This document shows positions 38,297 through 50,440 of a stretch of DNA of 64,000 nucleotides, one piece after another (the stretch's first letter is position 1; every line of letters starts with the position of its first letter). The position numbers and the translations under genes were made by a program. This stretch comes from Prionailurus bengalensis (lineage: Eukaryota > Chordata > Mammalia > Carnivora > Felidae), in the NCBI RefSeq assembly GCF_016509475.1, contig NC_057348.1, positions 35,073,501 through 35,137,500 on the forward strand, in the 5' to 3' direction. The notes under the pieces were generated by a model that made no database searches, had not been told where the DNA came from, and was given only the letters and a program-made list of their open reading frames with translations.

Positions 38297-38599
38297 AAAA
38301 AATGGGCTTGGTGATGGCAATAAGAATGCCTGCCTCCTAGGATCACTGTAAGGATGCCATGAGGCAGTCCTCTTCCACTGCACAGCACCAGGCTCGGCCC
38401 ATGAAATGCGGGCGGGAAGTGTCAGGAGTCCATTCCTGCATGAGCGCAATTTGAGGTTTCTAAACAGACACTATGACCAGCCACTGTCTAGGCGAGTCCC
38501 GGAGAAACGGTACTGGTGCTGCTGCATTCCAGAGAGCCCTGGGGAGCCCTCTACAACACCAAACGCCTCTCCCTGTAACTGACCATTTCTCTGTAGTCT

Positions 38600-38735
38600 C
38601 CACCTGACCGGACTGTACATTCCTTAAAGGCAGCATCTGTCCCGTGTGCCCTAGTGTCCTACCGACCTACCATCTTCTGAGCCTAGTAAGTGCATTTAAC
38701 AAGTGATGCATTAACAAATACTCACTGGAAGAATA
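38600..38735 (+). mobile_element. LINE-2 3' end
   Basis: Reads ggactgtacattccttaaag, gcagcatctgtcccgtgtgc and gagcctagtaagtgcattta, the L2 3' end. Confidence 0.6.
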
Positions 38736-38849
38736 AAATATGAATATTTAAGAAAATATTAACAGCAAAGGTGTTTCTTAAACATTCTAACCCGACATGG
38801 GAAACGGGAAATATAGTTCAAACTATACATCGGACAACATTTCTACTCA

Positions 38850-39400
38850 GGATAACGTTAATAGAAAATATATATCCATGTACGCTCATGCTCACAGAGG
38901 CATTATTCACAAGACAGAAGGCAAAAGCAAGCTAAGTGTCCACTGATGAATGAATGGATCAACAAAATGTTACGCACACGTATAAACATACAATGTATAC
39001 ACGCACAACTGAATATAATCCAGCCTTAAAAAGGAAGTAAGTTCTGGCACTTGTATGGGTGAGGTTTAAGGGCATTATGCTAAATGAAATAAAGGACACA
39101 AACAACAAACATTGTATGATTTCTCTTACATGATGTCCCCAGAGTGAAATTCATAGAAAATGAAAGTAGAATGGCAGCTTGTGGGGCTGGCAGAACGGAA
39201 AATGGGGAGCTAGTATGTAATTTGTACAAAGTTCAGTAAGGGAAGATGAAAAAGTTCTGGACGTGGCTGGTGGTGATGGCTGCATAACAGTGTGAATGTA
39301 CTTACTGCCACAAAAATGTACATGTTAAAATGACAATTTTACATTACGTATATTTTACAAAATTAAAATAAAAATTAAAAAGTAAATTAATAAAAAATTT
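38850..39400 (+). mobile_element. L1 3' end fragment
   Basis: Sense L1 ORF2 tail and 3' UTR: agtgtccactgatgaatgaa, atggatcaacaaaatgttac, aatataatccagccttaaaa, catgatgtccccagagtgaa, then an A-rich tail. It is heavily mutated and cannot code. Confidence 0.75.
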
Positions 39401-39417
39401 TAAATAAAAAAATACAG

Positions 39418-39581
39418 GGGTGCCTGGTGGCTCAGTCAGCTAAGCATCCAAATTCAGCTCTGGTCACGATCTCGCGGTTCATGAGTTCGAGCCCCATGTC
39501 AGGCTCTGTGCTGACAGCTCAGAGCCTGGAGCCTGCTTCAGATTCTGTGTCTCCCTCTCTCTCTGCCCTACCCCACTCACA

Positions 39582-39612
<31 letters not shown>

Positions 39613-39637
39613 ATATAAAACATTTAAAAAATTTTTA
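39418..39637 (+). mobile_element. CAN-SINE (SINEC_Fc-like) at the end of an L1
   Basis: Full-length copy inserted in the A-rich tail of the L1 fragment to its left. The short duplication is only approximate (aaataaaaaaatacag before, aaataaaaaatag after) because the target was A-rich. Confidence 0.9.
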
Positions 39638-40310
39638 AATAAAAAATAGATACACATATTTTAGTACCTTGAGAAACATGAGAAGTGAAAAACAAGGTTT
39701 TCAGAGACATAAAAGGCATTTTCAGCTTCAAATTCTGAATCAAAAAAGCAATCCCTTTGCTACTTCCCTCAACATCCCAAAATTCAATCACAAAAACACT
39801 GTTTTGCATTCATAATTAATTTTACTTAAATTACAACAATATTGTTTATTTAAAACTTCAAAGGTCCAAGAAAAGGATTCTTTTCTGGCCTATTAAAAAA
39901 ATACTTTGAAGTATGCTGGGGCAAAATAGACTCATCCTGTAGCACAGAACAAAATATCTTCAAGAAAGGAATACTGTAACTCATGGATTACTGTAGACAT
40001 AACATTATTGATATACTGCCAATACTAAGATAAATGAAATGTCATACTCCCTTGCAGCCTTTTAATGGAAATGGAACTTAATAATTTTCTCTCATCCCTA
40101 TCTGAAGTTTAACTCTGTAAGTTTCCCCATGTTAAATTATACTTTATATAAAATACAGTTATAAAATCAATTTTATACCACTCATAAAAGCCTCACCGTA
40201 AACCTTTATCAGACAAAAAAGAAAGCATCCATTACGCTCCCAATATGCCCTGCTACGAGTTTTAGATTTGGTACTCCAATCCTAAAAGCACCTGGGATGT
40301 TGTGATTTTA

Positions 40311-40533
40311 TTTATTTATTTTTAATTTTAATGTTTATTTATTTTTGAGACAGAGAGAGACAGAGCATGAACGGGGGAGGGTCAGAGAGAGAGGGAGACA
40401 CAGAATCGGAAGCAGGCTCCAGGCTCTGAACCATCAGCCCAGAGCCCGACACGGGGCTCGAACTCCCGGACCGCGAGATAGTGACCTGAGCCGAAGTCGG
40501 ATGATCAACTGACTGAGCCACGCAGGCGCCCCC
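40311..40533 (-). mobile_element. CAN-SINE, reverse orientation
   Basis: Well preserved copy flanked by an exact 14-bp duplication, atgttgtgatttta, at 40297-40310 and 40534-40547. On its own strand it carries gggctgatgg, a feature shared with the young copies at 33951, 43048 and 47131. Confidence 0.95.
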
Positions 40534-40599
40534 ATGTTGTGATTTTAATAAGAAATGTGTATTTGGTCTTTATCCATGGTCCTAGTATGGAGTTCCTAA

Positions 40600-41312
40600 A
40601 ACCCCTGGAAATTCCTAAGTGATGAGAGTGATACAGGTCTGTTATGTGCACAAGGTGACCTGGACCCCACCTAAGGATGGGGGCTGGTTGCCAGGGGAAC
40701 CAAGCTAGTAATCAGAGGGTCAGAGTTTTCAGTTGTATCCCTCCTAAAGGATGAGTGAGGGGCTAGAGACTGAGTTCAATCACCGATGACCAAAGATTCA
40801 ATCAGCCATGCCTAGGTGATGAGGCCTCCATAAAAATCCCTGACCTACAGGATTCTGGGAGCTCTGGAGCTGGTGAACCCACCGAGACCCGGGGAGAGTC
40901 GTGTGCTCAGAGAGCATGGGAGCTGTACAACTCTAATAGCACACCTTGCCCTGGGTGTGCTTGACTTACAGCCTTTATTGTAAGAAACCGGTAGTAATCT
41001 AGTAAGTAAAATGTTTCTCTAAGTCCCAGGAGCTGCTCTAGCAGACTGAATGAACCGGGGGGGGGGGGGGGGGGATCACATAAACAGCAAATCTATGGTC
41101 AGTCAGAAGCATGGGTGACAATGTGGACTTGAGACTGGTGTGAGGGAGGGGGTAGCCAGAAGTTTTAGGACTGAGCCCTTGACCTGTGGGATGTGACATT
41201 ATCTCCAGCAAGCAGCGTGAGAACGGAGTTGAATTACAGGACACTCAACTGGTGTCTGAGAATCGCCTGGTGGTGTTGGAAAACCCATACATCTGAATCG
41301 ATGTCAGAACCT
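40600..41312 (+). mobile_element. Ancient endogenous-retroviral LTR, family unresolved
   Basis: A 700-base non-coding block with LTR-like order: gatgaggcctccataaaaat, gcatgggagctgtacaactc, then tgagtgaaccg-type G-rich sequence and gacctgtgggatgtgacatt. It ends near ggaaaacccatacatctgaa. It resembles ERVL-class solo LTRs. An 18-base poly-G at 41057-41074 lies inside it. Boundaries are approximate. Confidence 0.5.
41057..41074. repeat. Poly-G, 18 bases
   Basis: An uninterrupted G run within the LTR-like block. Confidence 0.95.
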
Positions 41313-41314
41313 AC

Positions 41315-42234
41315 ACCACAGGCTCAGTCTCCCCAAGGACCAATCACAACAGTTCTGCCTCCATTTCAAAGGAGCCTCCTCAACACTTGGTCATTCACCC
41401 TTCTTCATCGTTTTAAATTAGTTTACAACTCCACTATCTCAAAATGTATCTCGTTTTTCTAACTGGCCAAATAGCACATTTATTTTTTCATGCCAATTAT
41501 AAAAAAGCTATCAACTGAAAAATTCATTCTTCTTTTCCCTATATTGTTGGTTTTCAAGTTTAATGATATGTCACTTTAAAAAAGAGTTCTGAGTCTTAAC
41601 AAAGAAACACTCACCATTAATAGTTTATTCCCTTAATCAAAAATAATTAGTAACTTTCAGCATTCTTTATATTACTTATTAAAGGCCTATGTAAGCCCTA
41701 AGGCTGGAATAAGAGTGCATATTAAATGTGGTTTTCCTCCCCTTCTTTTCAAAGGTAAGTTAACCCAAATAAGTCCTTCAAAGTCCAGGCAACTGTAACC
41801 ACAGCATCTTGACAGCAACTAGGAGAGCAGGATCAGAAAATGGGGGGACATCAAGCAAACGATACCGTAGTTTCCTTATAAAAATGTGAAGACAGGTCCA
41901 TCGATCGGGGGAAAACTAATATTTTCTGGTAAGGCTAAAAATCTGGTCTCCACTCCCAATCAGTGCTGAGGCAAGAAAGTCCTTTTCCCAAGAGATTTTC
42001 ATTTTCTTCCTCTACACCCGAGCACACACAAGGGACCACAAGCAGCCTCGTCCTCGCCCCTCATGTCATTCCATACCTTGACTCTTCTGAGTCTCTATCC
42101 TGTGGTTCCATTACCCACCTTTCTTACAAGCCAAGGCACTGAGCGGATTTAGAGGGAAGATGGGGGAAAGATCAAAGGGGGTCTTTTATGAAAATAAAGC
42201 CTTTAAGATTATAGTTAGTGATAAAAATACCAAA
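41315..42234. other. Intron 1, nothing recognised
   Basis: Unassigned AT-rich DNA. Confidence 0.5.
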
Positions 42235-42375
42235 ACCAATGACTAATATTTATTAACCATTTAGGGCGCAGTGCTAAGATGGTGTGCATGAGCTCAGTTA
42301 ATGCTCAGTGCAACTCTGGGGGGTGACTACTCTACCTCTCCCCATTTTGCAGTTGAGAAAGCTCAGGCACAGCGT
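42235..42375 (-). mobile_element. MIR fragment
   Basis: Antisense MIR with tttattaaccatttagggcg and ccccattttgcagttgagaa. Confidence 0.65.
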
Positions 42376-43047
42376 AATTTCATCAAACCTAACAAACAAC
42401 AGCGTTTTCGTACCATCTTTATGTAACCATTGGGGAAAAAACCTCCCAATCAATCTATGGCACAAGCGTAAAACACACCTGGAATTCAGAGACATTGAAG
42501 TGTGGGGGGAAAGCGTGTGTCTTACAAATAAAATACATAAGTAAGTTTCACAAAACCATGCGTTTGAATGAAATGAACCCTGCCCCCTCAGTCCCAGCAG
42601 ACTGCACCAGGGACTGGTGTGGGAACCAGCGGCCTCTGCACGTAGCTTGAAGGATGTGCCCAAGAAAGCAGCTCATTACTGAGTGGTGGCAAAAAGACCC
42701 AAACACATCCTCTTTGGGAAGCGCAAAGTGGAGGTGAACCACTTCAACCCACAAGAGAAGCTAGGTTACTTCAACGCAGAACACTCTTCCGAGTAAAGCT
42801 GAGGAAGTGCCCTGGGCTCATAGAAGCCCACTTGTCTACACGTGTCTTCAAAATACTCATTTGGGTATTTGGACAAATGAGCTGACTGCTCATGACAACC
42901 CATCTTCCCACTTAATAATTCCTTCCTGAGAAATATTTTTCATTGTAATCATAAGAAAACAGTCTAAAACAAGGCCCACTGCCATTATCTTCAACTCTGG
43001 TAAATGAGTCCAACACAGACAAAAAAGGTGAATCATAAGGAAATCTT

Positions 43048-43286
43048 TTTTGTTTTTTTCTTTTTTTTCAACTTTTTTTTTTTTTTTTTTTTTTTATTTT
43101 TGGGACAGAGCGAGACAGAGCATGAACGGGGGAGGGGCAGAGAGAGAGGGAGACACAGAATCGGAAACAGGCTCCAGGCTCTGAGCCATCAGCCTAGAGC
43201 CCGACGTGGGGCTCAAACCCACGGACCGTGAGATCGTGACCTGGCTGAAGTCGGACGCTTAACCGACTGCGCCACCCAGGCGCCCC
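43048..43286 (-). mobile_element. CAN-SINE, young subfamily with long poly-T
   Basis: Near-consensus young-subfamily copy (antisense gcgccacccaggcgcccc head) with a tail of more than 20 T. It is flanked by an exact duplication, aaggaaatctt, at 43037-43047 and 43287-43297. The unbroken tail and intact sequence suggest recent insertion. Confidence 0.95.
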
Positions 43287-43297
43287 AAGGAAATCTT

Positions 43298-44602
43298 CAG
43301 AAAGTTGGAAATGTGAAAAAGGAAACAAATCAATCATGAAAATGTGATCTTAGAGACAAGAAGTTCACAAAGGATGGAAAATATAATGATGTTCTTAATG
43401 GACCAGGCCACGCCCCCCCCCCCAACACTGCATGCAGAGCTCTGCTACGTTGGGAATACCATGGTGCTGCTCCTAAGACCCGCCCCCCATCTTAGCCATG
43501 GGCTGCAGGGTGGGGGTAGATACCTTATGCCAAACAGTCCATCTATCAGCTGGCCAGTGACCCAAACGTGAATACAAAATGGTGAGCTAGACAAACAAGG
43601 TTTTCTCCTAAAAAGCATACTATTCTGGGAGATGGAAGCTAGAGGATGTTTTGGGGATGGGAGGCTAAAGTGGGCATGGGACTGGACAGTCAAAGTCATG
43701 TGCAGGCAGAAGTTACAAAGAGATGTAACCATGAGTAAGTGACTGGTTACAGTACAGAAAGGGCACAGAAGAGCCAACACCAAGGAAGATTAGTGTTGAG
43801 TTCTAGTACATGTCCCTTTCAATAAACCTTTTATTCTTCTTGCAATAAGTCCAAGCAGGTCTCTTTCAACCAAAGAAGATTTAAGAAGCATCAGCACCAC
43901 CCACACAAGACTGAGAGCACAGAAGGAAATAACAAAGCCAGAATGCACCATTTCAACAGGGCCCAGGATGTCATTAACACCAGAAAAGGCTTCAGGCTTG
44001 GGAAAGCATGTCACTGTGCTCAGGTTTAGACATCTGTGCTTGGGAAGGCTGGCAGATGTATGGGGCTTTCTATTTCTCTTCCTTTATTTGCACATTCCTT
44101 TTCTGAGGCCCTAACAAAGTGTCCAGAGAACACCCAGCCATAGGGTCAAAGTACTTGGTTCTAGGAGTAAAGATAAGCAGGGACATTTTATAACCAGAGT
44201 GGCTGCTCCCACCCTCTCGGCTCAGGGATGGTACAGAGCCTTTTATCACCTTTTTGCTTTCAGCACAGGATAGGAGGGGGCAACACCTTGTGGATCAGAA
44301 GAAATCATGGCTCCTGACCAATATATTGCCTTAATAATGCCAATCTTTCTCTCCTACCTCCATTACCAACATTTCATCCACTTCAGTTAGGGTTTTCCAG
44401 AAACAGTCTTGGTTTGTTACACCTGCTGCCCTGGTGTGGTAACAATTCACAGTGCTCACGGTCACTTTCAAAGTATCCCAACCTGGCAACAAATTATGCA
44501 GCCAACCTAATTTTGGTGCAAGCCCCCATCTTCTCCCATGTTATGTACAACTGGAGGAAGAAGAAAAAAGGAAACCTGTAGATCAATCACAAGTATGCAA
44601 AC
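43298..44602. other. Intron 1, nothing recognised
   Basis: It includes a C-rich stretch near 43410-43425. No gene or named repeat could be supported. Confidence 0.5.
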
Positions 44603-44617
44603 AAGTTTAGTTTTCAG

Positions 44618-44784
44618 GGGCTCCTGGGTGGCTCAGCCAGTTGAGCATCTGACTCTTGATTTTGGCTCAGGTCATGATCCCAGCGTCATGAGATGAGGGC
44701 CCATCTCGAGGTCCATGCTGAGCGTGGAGCCTGCTTGGGATTCTCTCTCTCTCTCTCTCTCTCTCTCTCCTTCTCAAATAAAAA
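44618..44784 (+). mobile_element. CAN-SINE, older pan-carnivore form
   Basis: The body includes gactcttgattttggctcag and ggagcctgcttgggattc, the form also found in caniforms. It has a (TC)n run at 44742-44769. An exact 15-bp duplication (aagtttagttttcag at 44603-44617 and 44785-44799) flanks it. Confidence 0.93.
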
Positions 44785-44999
44785 AAGTTTAGTTTTCAGA
44801 GATGCTGAAATGTGAAAAAGTTAGTCTTGTAATAAAATACGTAATTCTTACAGATCAAAAGAATTATCAGTGTTTAAGGCAAGATTTAGACCCAGACAGT
44901 CTGACCCCAGTCCTGCCTTATGCACATTCTCCTGATACAATTACTAAGGGCACTGAATCAGTGCACAGTCCCCCAAGGGAGCCCCATGCTTGCAACACT

Positions 45000-45260
45000 C
45001 CCCCCCACATCTCCATCCTATATGCAGAAAGGGTCCTCTAAAGCTTCAAACTTCCCCCTTTGCCTCACTATCTAAACTCTTCAATGATTCTCCACTGCCC
45101 TCAAGAATAAACCTTAACTCCAATACCAGACGCCAGGATCAGCAGAATGGTGCCCCTGCTTTGGTCTCCGGCCTCATCTCTGACTGCCCCGCCACCCGAA
45201 ACTCCACAAGGCAGCCCTCCTGAATTCCTCGGTGCCCACAAGTCACAACCTTGGTACCCG
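45000..45260 (+). mobile_element. LINE-2 fragment
   Basis: Contains gcctcactatctaaactctt, ctcaagaataaaccttaact and a diverged tctccggcctcatctctgac. Weaker than the other L2 pieces. Confidence 0.45.
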
Positions 45261-45264
45261 GACA

Positions 45265-46615
45265 GCCCAGAAATGGAAGCGGGCCAGGCACATGGAGAAA
45301 CGGGAAGTGGTAGGAAAAGAGACACCAGACCCACATGCCACCACCCCCCCACAGGTCCCAAATTTGCACACAACTACCCCTAATGCTTGGCCATGTCTCC
45401 AACATCAATTTATACATTATACCAAATCCCTCCAATTTTAAAACAAAAATAAACTTTACAGAGTTAAGCCTAAGAAATCTATGCCTTCGTGACTGGTGCT
45501 GAAGTGCTATCCTTTTGGAACCATTTTTGAAAGAGGCAAAAGCTAGCCGTGTCACCTGCACACTGATCCAAGTCTGCAGTTAGAATGCCAGGAAGCTCTG
45601 TCCTCCAGGAGCACCCCCGGAGCCCACCCTGCAAAAGCAATGCAATTTCACAACTTCAGAATCCCCGAAACGCTACAGTCAGTGCTCCACACTTGGGCAG
45701 ACAGCAAAAGGCACCTGGGACTGGCTGTGACTACAGTCTATTCTTTAGGTGTCCCCGCCACCTCAGACCTTTGACGCACACGAGGTCCAGAAGCCATTAC
45801 TACTAAGTAAACACGAAGATGTGCAAACATTTCTGGAATGAGCCACATCCAGGATGGTGCAACGGAGCTCACCACGTGACCTTCCCCACTGCTACCTTGG
45901 GCTTCTACAGACCTTCACTTCACGCCCTCTTCCTCACGCCCTGCAGAATAATGTAGAACTGGGGTACAGGAGGCAGGCCGTGGACTGTCTGAGCCTCAAG
46001 GGCTCCAGATGTAAATGGCAAATGATCATCTCAGTCCCACGTGGTTGGTGCAAAGATTCAAGGGAACAAAACATATGGAAAACACCAAGCTAGTGCCTAA
46101 CCCTGAGATGGCAGCAAACAATACATGTGTATCAGATCTGAGAAGGGAAAATGCTTCTGGCTTAGTAAAGCATAAAAAAATGCAAGTAAAGTTAGCTTCA
46201 AATTCGCCGTAAGAAAAATAACCGTTGTGAGCCAACCATATCATTATGTCAAATGTACTCTCTGTAACCACATATGAGATTTATCCCTTTTCAGAGAACA
46301 ATAAATCGAGGTTCAACCAAGTTCAACAGTTTGTAAAGCAAGAGCCTGGCAGACCCAGAATTTGAATATTGTTCGATTTGAATGCAGAACTCACACCCTC
46401 TTCTCTGTTACCCTGTTTCGCAGAGCCTGAAGCCAGGGAAGGAGTCAGATAAGAGCCTGGAGAAGACAACCTGGTACACAGATCAGTACACCTGAGTCAG
46501 CACAAGCCACTCGGGGCAGAGAGACTGGGAAATGCAAGCAATCAGTGTAACCGGATGTTTCCGCCCAAATAGGATCCTTTAGCAATGGTTTAATGTTTTA
46601 ACAGCCTAAGTGGCT
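45265..46615. other. Intron 1, nothing recognised
   Basis: Moderately GC-rich in its first half. Overlapping open frames on both strands (up to 140 codons) contradict each other and show no domain. Confidence 0.45.
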
Positions 46616-46619
46616 TGTC

Positions 46620-46790
46620 AGCATGAGGCAGGTGACTTGCTCGCACTCTAACTGTAATTAAGCAAGTTGCTCTTGACCTCTCTGTGACTGTTCCCTTACA
46701 TGTGTCATGAAGACAATACAACCTCCTTAGCAGTAATGTTGCAAGGGCTAAAGAAATGGTATGCAGAGATCACCTGCATAGGGTCTCTGC
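46620..46790 (+). mobile_element. MIR fragment
   Basis: Sense MIR with agcaagttgctcttgacctc and tcatgaagacaatacaacct. Confidence 0.5.
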
Positions 46791-47130
46791 GCACATGCGA
46801 AATGAACAGTCTTATTATGAAAGTCCTTTCACAACTAGACTTGCTACAGCCCCTTCCTTCCTCGCTTGCCTCGATTGTCTGCATCATTGCTCAACTTCTG
46901 TTACTTACCTGCCCTTCCCTCTTCTCTATGAACCACACTCAGTCACTGAGACCACAAAAGCTTACTGAATACCTTGTCAGGCGAGCTGGAGAAACTGGTA
47001 GTGCATAAGAAAATCTTCGGCCTCAATGAGCTTACAATCTTCTATTTGTTAGAGAGGGAAGAAGACAGACAATAAATAAATATACAAAGAAGAAACACAA
47101 TAAATCACCACACTTTAAAACGTTAGCATA

Positions 47131-47357
47131 GGGGCGCCTGGGTGGCGCAGTCGGTTAAGCGTCCGACTTCAGCCAGGTCACGATCTCGCGGTCCGTGAGT
47201 TCGAGCCCCGCGTCGGGCTCTGGGCTGATGGCTCGGAGCCTGGAGCCTGTTTCCGATTCTGTGTCTCCCTCTCTCTCGATGCCCCTCCCCCGTTCATGCT
47301 CTGTCTCTCTCTGTCCCAAAAATAAATAAAAAACAAAAAAACAAAACAAAAAAAAAA
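47131..47357 (+). mobile_element. CAN-SINE, young subfamily
   Basis: Near-consensus young-subfamily copy with ggtggcgcagtcggttaagc, an intact B-box gttcgagcccc and a long A-rich tail. It is flanked by an exact 14-bp duplication, aaaacgttagcata, at 47117-47130 and 47358-47371. Confidence 0.95.
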
Positions 47358-48003
47358 AAAACGTTAGCATAATAAAGCAAGTAAGGGGTAGAGAGACATC
47401 TCTGGGGAGAGGCAGAATCAGATAAAATATTCAGGGAAAGCCCTGTCTGAAGATTTAACATGGAGTCAGAGAGCTAATGAAGGAAGAGAACAGGTCTGGG
47501 AGCAGAGGAAACAATGTTTCAGAAGGAGAGCACAGCAAGCCCCCCAGTGCAGGAACAAGCACAGCCGCTGAGAGGACCAAAAACACAGCCCAAATGCAGC
47601 ATTCACATGCTCTAGTACAATGCTTGGTTTGCGCGCCAATTTTGCCACCAAACTCTGAGCCCCCTGAGGGTAGGGGCCGTGTATCTCCCATCTGCATTCA
47701 CTCAGTCATGTAGCAACCTCGACATGCCCAGCATTCTCGTCAACATTGGGTTTACAGGGAAGAACTAAACTGACATAGTTGTTGCCTTCAGGGAGCTTAT
47801 ACCCAATACCACCAGGCACAGACCAAGTGTTCAGAAAACTAACTACACGAACAATACTTGCAGGGCGCCTGGGTGACTCGGTCCGTTAAGTGTCCGACTT
47901 TGGCTCAGGTCTCATGGTTCGTGAGTTCATGCCCCGAGTTGGGCTCTGCTCTAACAGTTCAGAGCCTGCCTGGGATTCTCTCTCTCTGCTACTCCCCGCA
48001 CCA

Positions 48004-48018
48004 CCCCCCCCCCCCCCC
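48004..48018. repeat. Poly-C, 15 bases
   Basis: An uninterrupted C run inside the CT-rich part of the SINE that begins at 47862. Confidence 0.95.
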
Positions 48019-48094
48019 GAAACCCATGTGCTCTCTCGCTCTCTCTCAAATAAATAAACTTAAAAAAAAAAAACTCACTAAATAAACTTTTTTT

Positions 48095-48294
48095 TGTTTA
48101 ATGTTTACTTTTAAGAGAAAGAGAGACAGAGCCCAAGCTGGGGAGGGGCAGAGAGGGAGACACAGAATCTGAAACAGGCTCCAGGTTCTGAGCTATCAGC
48201 CCAGAACCCGACACAGGGCTTGAACCCACGAACTGCAAGATCATGACCTGAGCCTAAGTCGGACGCTTAACTGACTGAGCCACCCAGGTACCGC
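48095..48294 (-). mobile_element. CAN-SINE nested in another SINE's tail
   Basis: Reverse-oriented full-length copy. Duplications of aataaataaact type lie on each side (about 48079-48094 and 48295-48310), matching the A-rich tail of the outer SINE. The pair forms an inverted repeat separated only by tails. Confidence 0.88.
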
Positions 48295-49032
48295 AATAAA
48301 TAAACTCTTTTAAAAAATGAACAATATTTGCTTGGTTTTTAGTTAGGATGGAATTCTATGCATGCTGAGTTCTAGGCTTTCTGCAGCCCGTCCCCCTTCC
48401 CCATTTGTCTAGAAGATCACCTTCAGTTACATACCTGCCTCTCCCTTCTCCATACAAAAGGGATGGCAAGAACTGACTCCTGCACTCTCCCCCACGTTCT
48501 CTCTCCCCTCTGCCTTTTTGCACACTGCCCACCCCACCTGCAGAGCCCTCCCCACTTCCCTCTTCACCAGACTAACTCGAGTATTATCTCCCAAAGTTTC
48601 ATTAGGATATTGATTTTACAATTTGCTCAAACGTGGGCAAATCTCTCAAGTTCTTGAGGCAAAACATTTCCATCGAGTAACAGAAAGTGATAAATCAAGT
48701 GACAATCCCACACTGAGTAGTAAAGAGAACTGAAGGACAAATGATCTGAGGTTAGGCAGATAATTTCTCTTCCTTCCCAAAATATGAGGTATTATTTCAG
48801 CGACTTTCTGGGCATTGTGCCTGGGGAACAGGGCTGCGATACACAGGCAGCAACGTTCTCACAACCATGGGTCTGCGCACTCCATCCCTGGCCCATAAAA
48901 GATCAGTTTCATTTACAGTAAACAAAACCAACTTGGGACACTTAAAGGTCTTCCCCACACAGAAGGTCAACAGTTTAGCTTCTAAATTATCTGAGATAGA
49001 TTTCTTCCTCTAACAGAAGAAATTGCAGCTGT

Positions 49033-49057
49033 AAAAAAAAAAAAAAAAAAAAAAAAA
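49033..49057. repeat. Poly-A, 25 bases
   Basis: An isolated homopolymer with no recognised element attached. Confidence 0.95.
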
Positions 49058-49794
49058 GAGTCAGATATTTATTCTTTTAGGCAAAAGGCACAAATATGTG
49101 AGTCACAACTTCTGGCCCAGCCTCCATAGGCTCATTTAGCTGATAAGGACTTACACGGGACCTTTAGTCCTTCACTTCTAAAAGCCACGCATCCCTCTTT
49201 CTCCTCCTCCATCCTGAAGGAGCAGAAAATTAAGCTGGAGCCACCCACTTAGAAGAATACAACAGCAGGGGCATGGGTTTAAACAGTTTCCTTCAAAACC
49301 ATGTGTTCCTCTAGGAGTTCCTGGACAGAAGCTCCGGGCTTTGCAGAGAACCACACAACAACTCCACAGCTGACAGGGTGTGTTTCCCACAAGGTCTACC
49401 CTTCACCACACAGCAGCTCCGCGAACCCCACCCTGCCATTATGAGAGGGAACGTGTGCAGAAGCGCAACAATACCACGTTTGGGATTATCATTAACCACT
49501 GAAACTCTGTGCCCTCAACCAAAATTCCCATGTGACATGACCTACAGAGTGGGCTCATCTCTGTGCCCACCGCAGCCGTGTCATGCTGTATGACATTGCC
49601 ATGTAGTACAGCACCCTGTTCTCCTGGAGGACTATTTGGACACAGCAACACAGCCCTTACATGTGAGAAATCCCCTAACAATGATGAGATCTTTACTAGA
49701 GTACTGAGTTCACAGAACATTCCCCCTAAAAGTTTCCAAAGCCAGCCTACGTCTGCAGTAGGAATTACACAGTACAGTAATTACATGCCTAATC

Positions 49795-49885
49795 TTTAGC
49801 AGCCAGGACTGGGTTTCAGACCCAGCTATTTTTTTACTAGCTAAATAACTTTGAGCAAGTCACTTATCCACTCTAGACTCTTAAA
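49795..49885 (+). mobile_element. MIR fragment
   Basis: Contains ctgggtttcagacccagcta and actttgagcaagtcacttat, the centre of a sense MIR. It abuts the L2 piece to its right. Confidence 0.6.
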
Positions 49886-49894
49886 AGCTCCTTA

Positions 49895-50120
49895 TCAGAT
49901 GCTGCAAATCCCCACATGATCTGGCCCCTGCCTACCTCAAGCTACTACTGGTACTACCACTTTCCCCTCTTTAACTATTTGGACATGTTGAGCTCACTCC
50001 CGCCTCAGGGCCTTTGCACTTGCTGTCTTCTATGCCTAATACACTCTTCCCCAAAGTTTCACCTGGCTGGCCACTTTTGGTTACTCAGGTCTCAGCTCAA
50101 ATGTCAAAAAGTCACCTCCA
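49895..50120 (+). mobile_element. LINE-2 3' fragment
   Basis: Typical L2 wording is visible: gggcctttgcacttgctgtc, then ggtctcagctcaaatgtcaa and gtcacctccagg. Confidence 0.72.
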
Positions 50121-50129
50121 GGATCTCAT

Positions 50130-50440
50130 AAACCTAATATTGAACGTGTGACTACATATTGTACAATTCCATTTACATAAGTACAGAAAGGAACAAGACC
50201 ATGGTTTGGTGGTGTAAGCGTAGGGACTTGGTGACCCTTTCCAGGGTGGAGGCAGCAACAGGTAGAAACACCAGGGGACCCTCGGGGTTGCCACTAAATG
50301 ATTAGTTTTTTTTATCTGAATCTGGTGACCTGGGCATGTTCCGTTTGTGAGAACCCTTCAAGTTGTTCATTTATAATATGTACATTTTCAGTACATGTGT
50401 TACATTGCAACAAAAAAATCAAGCCAAAACAAAACAAAAC
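50130..50440 (+). mobile_element. L1 3' UTR fragment, old
   Basis: Contains tgtacaattccatttacata, tttataatatgtacattttc and agtacatgtgttacattgca with an AAAAC-rich tail, the order of old L1 3' ends. Confidence 0.55.

Larger units (their letters stand above)
47862..48318 (+). mobile_element. CAN-SINE split by a second SINE
   Basis: The copy starts at gggcgcctgggtgactcgg and runs to about 48094. The reverse SINE at 48095-48294 interrupts its tail, and a short remnant follows. Its outer target duplication is gaacaatacttgc at 47849-47861, with gaacaatatttgc at about 48319-48331 on the far side of the second SINE. Confidence 0.85.

Noticed and set aside
45139..45561. 140-codon minus-strand open frame
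   Set aside because: It overlaps an L2-like fragment and other frames on the opposite strand. No family match.
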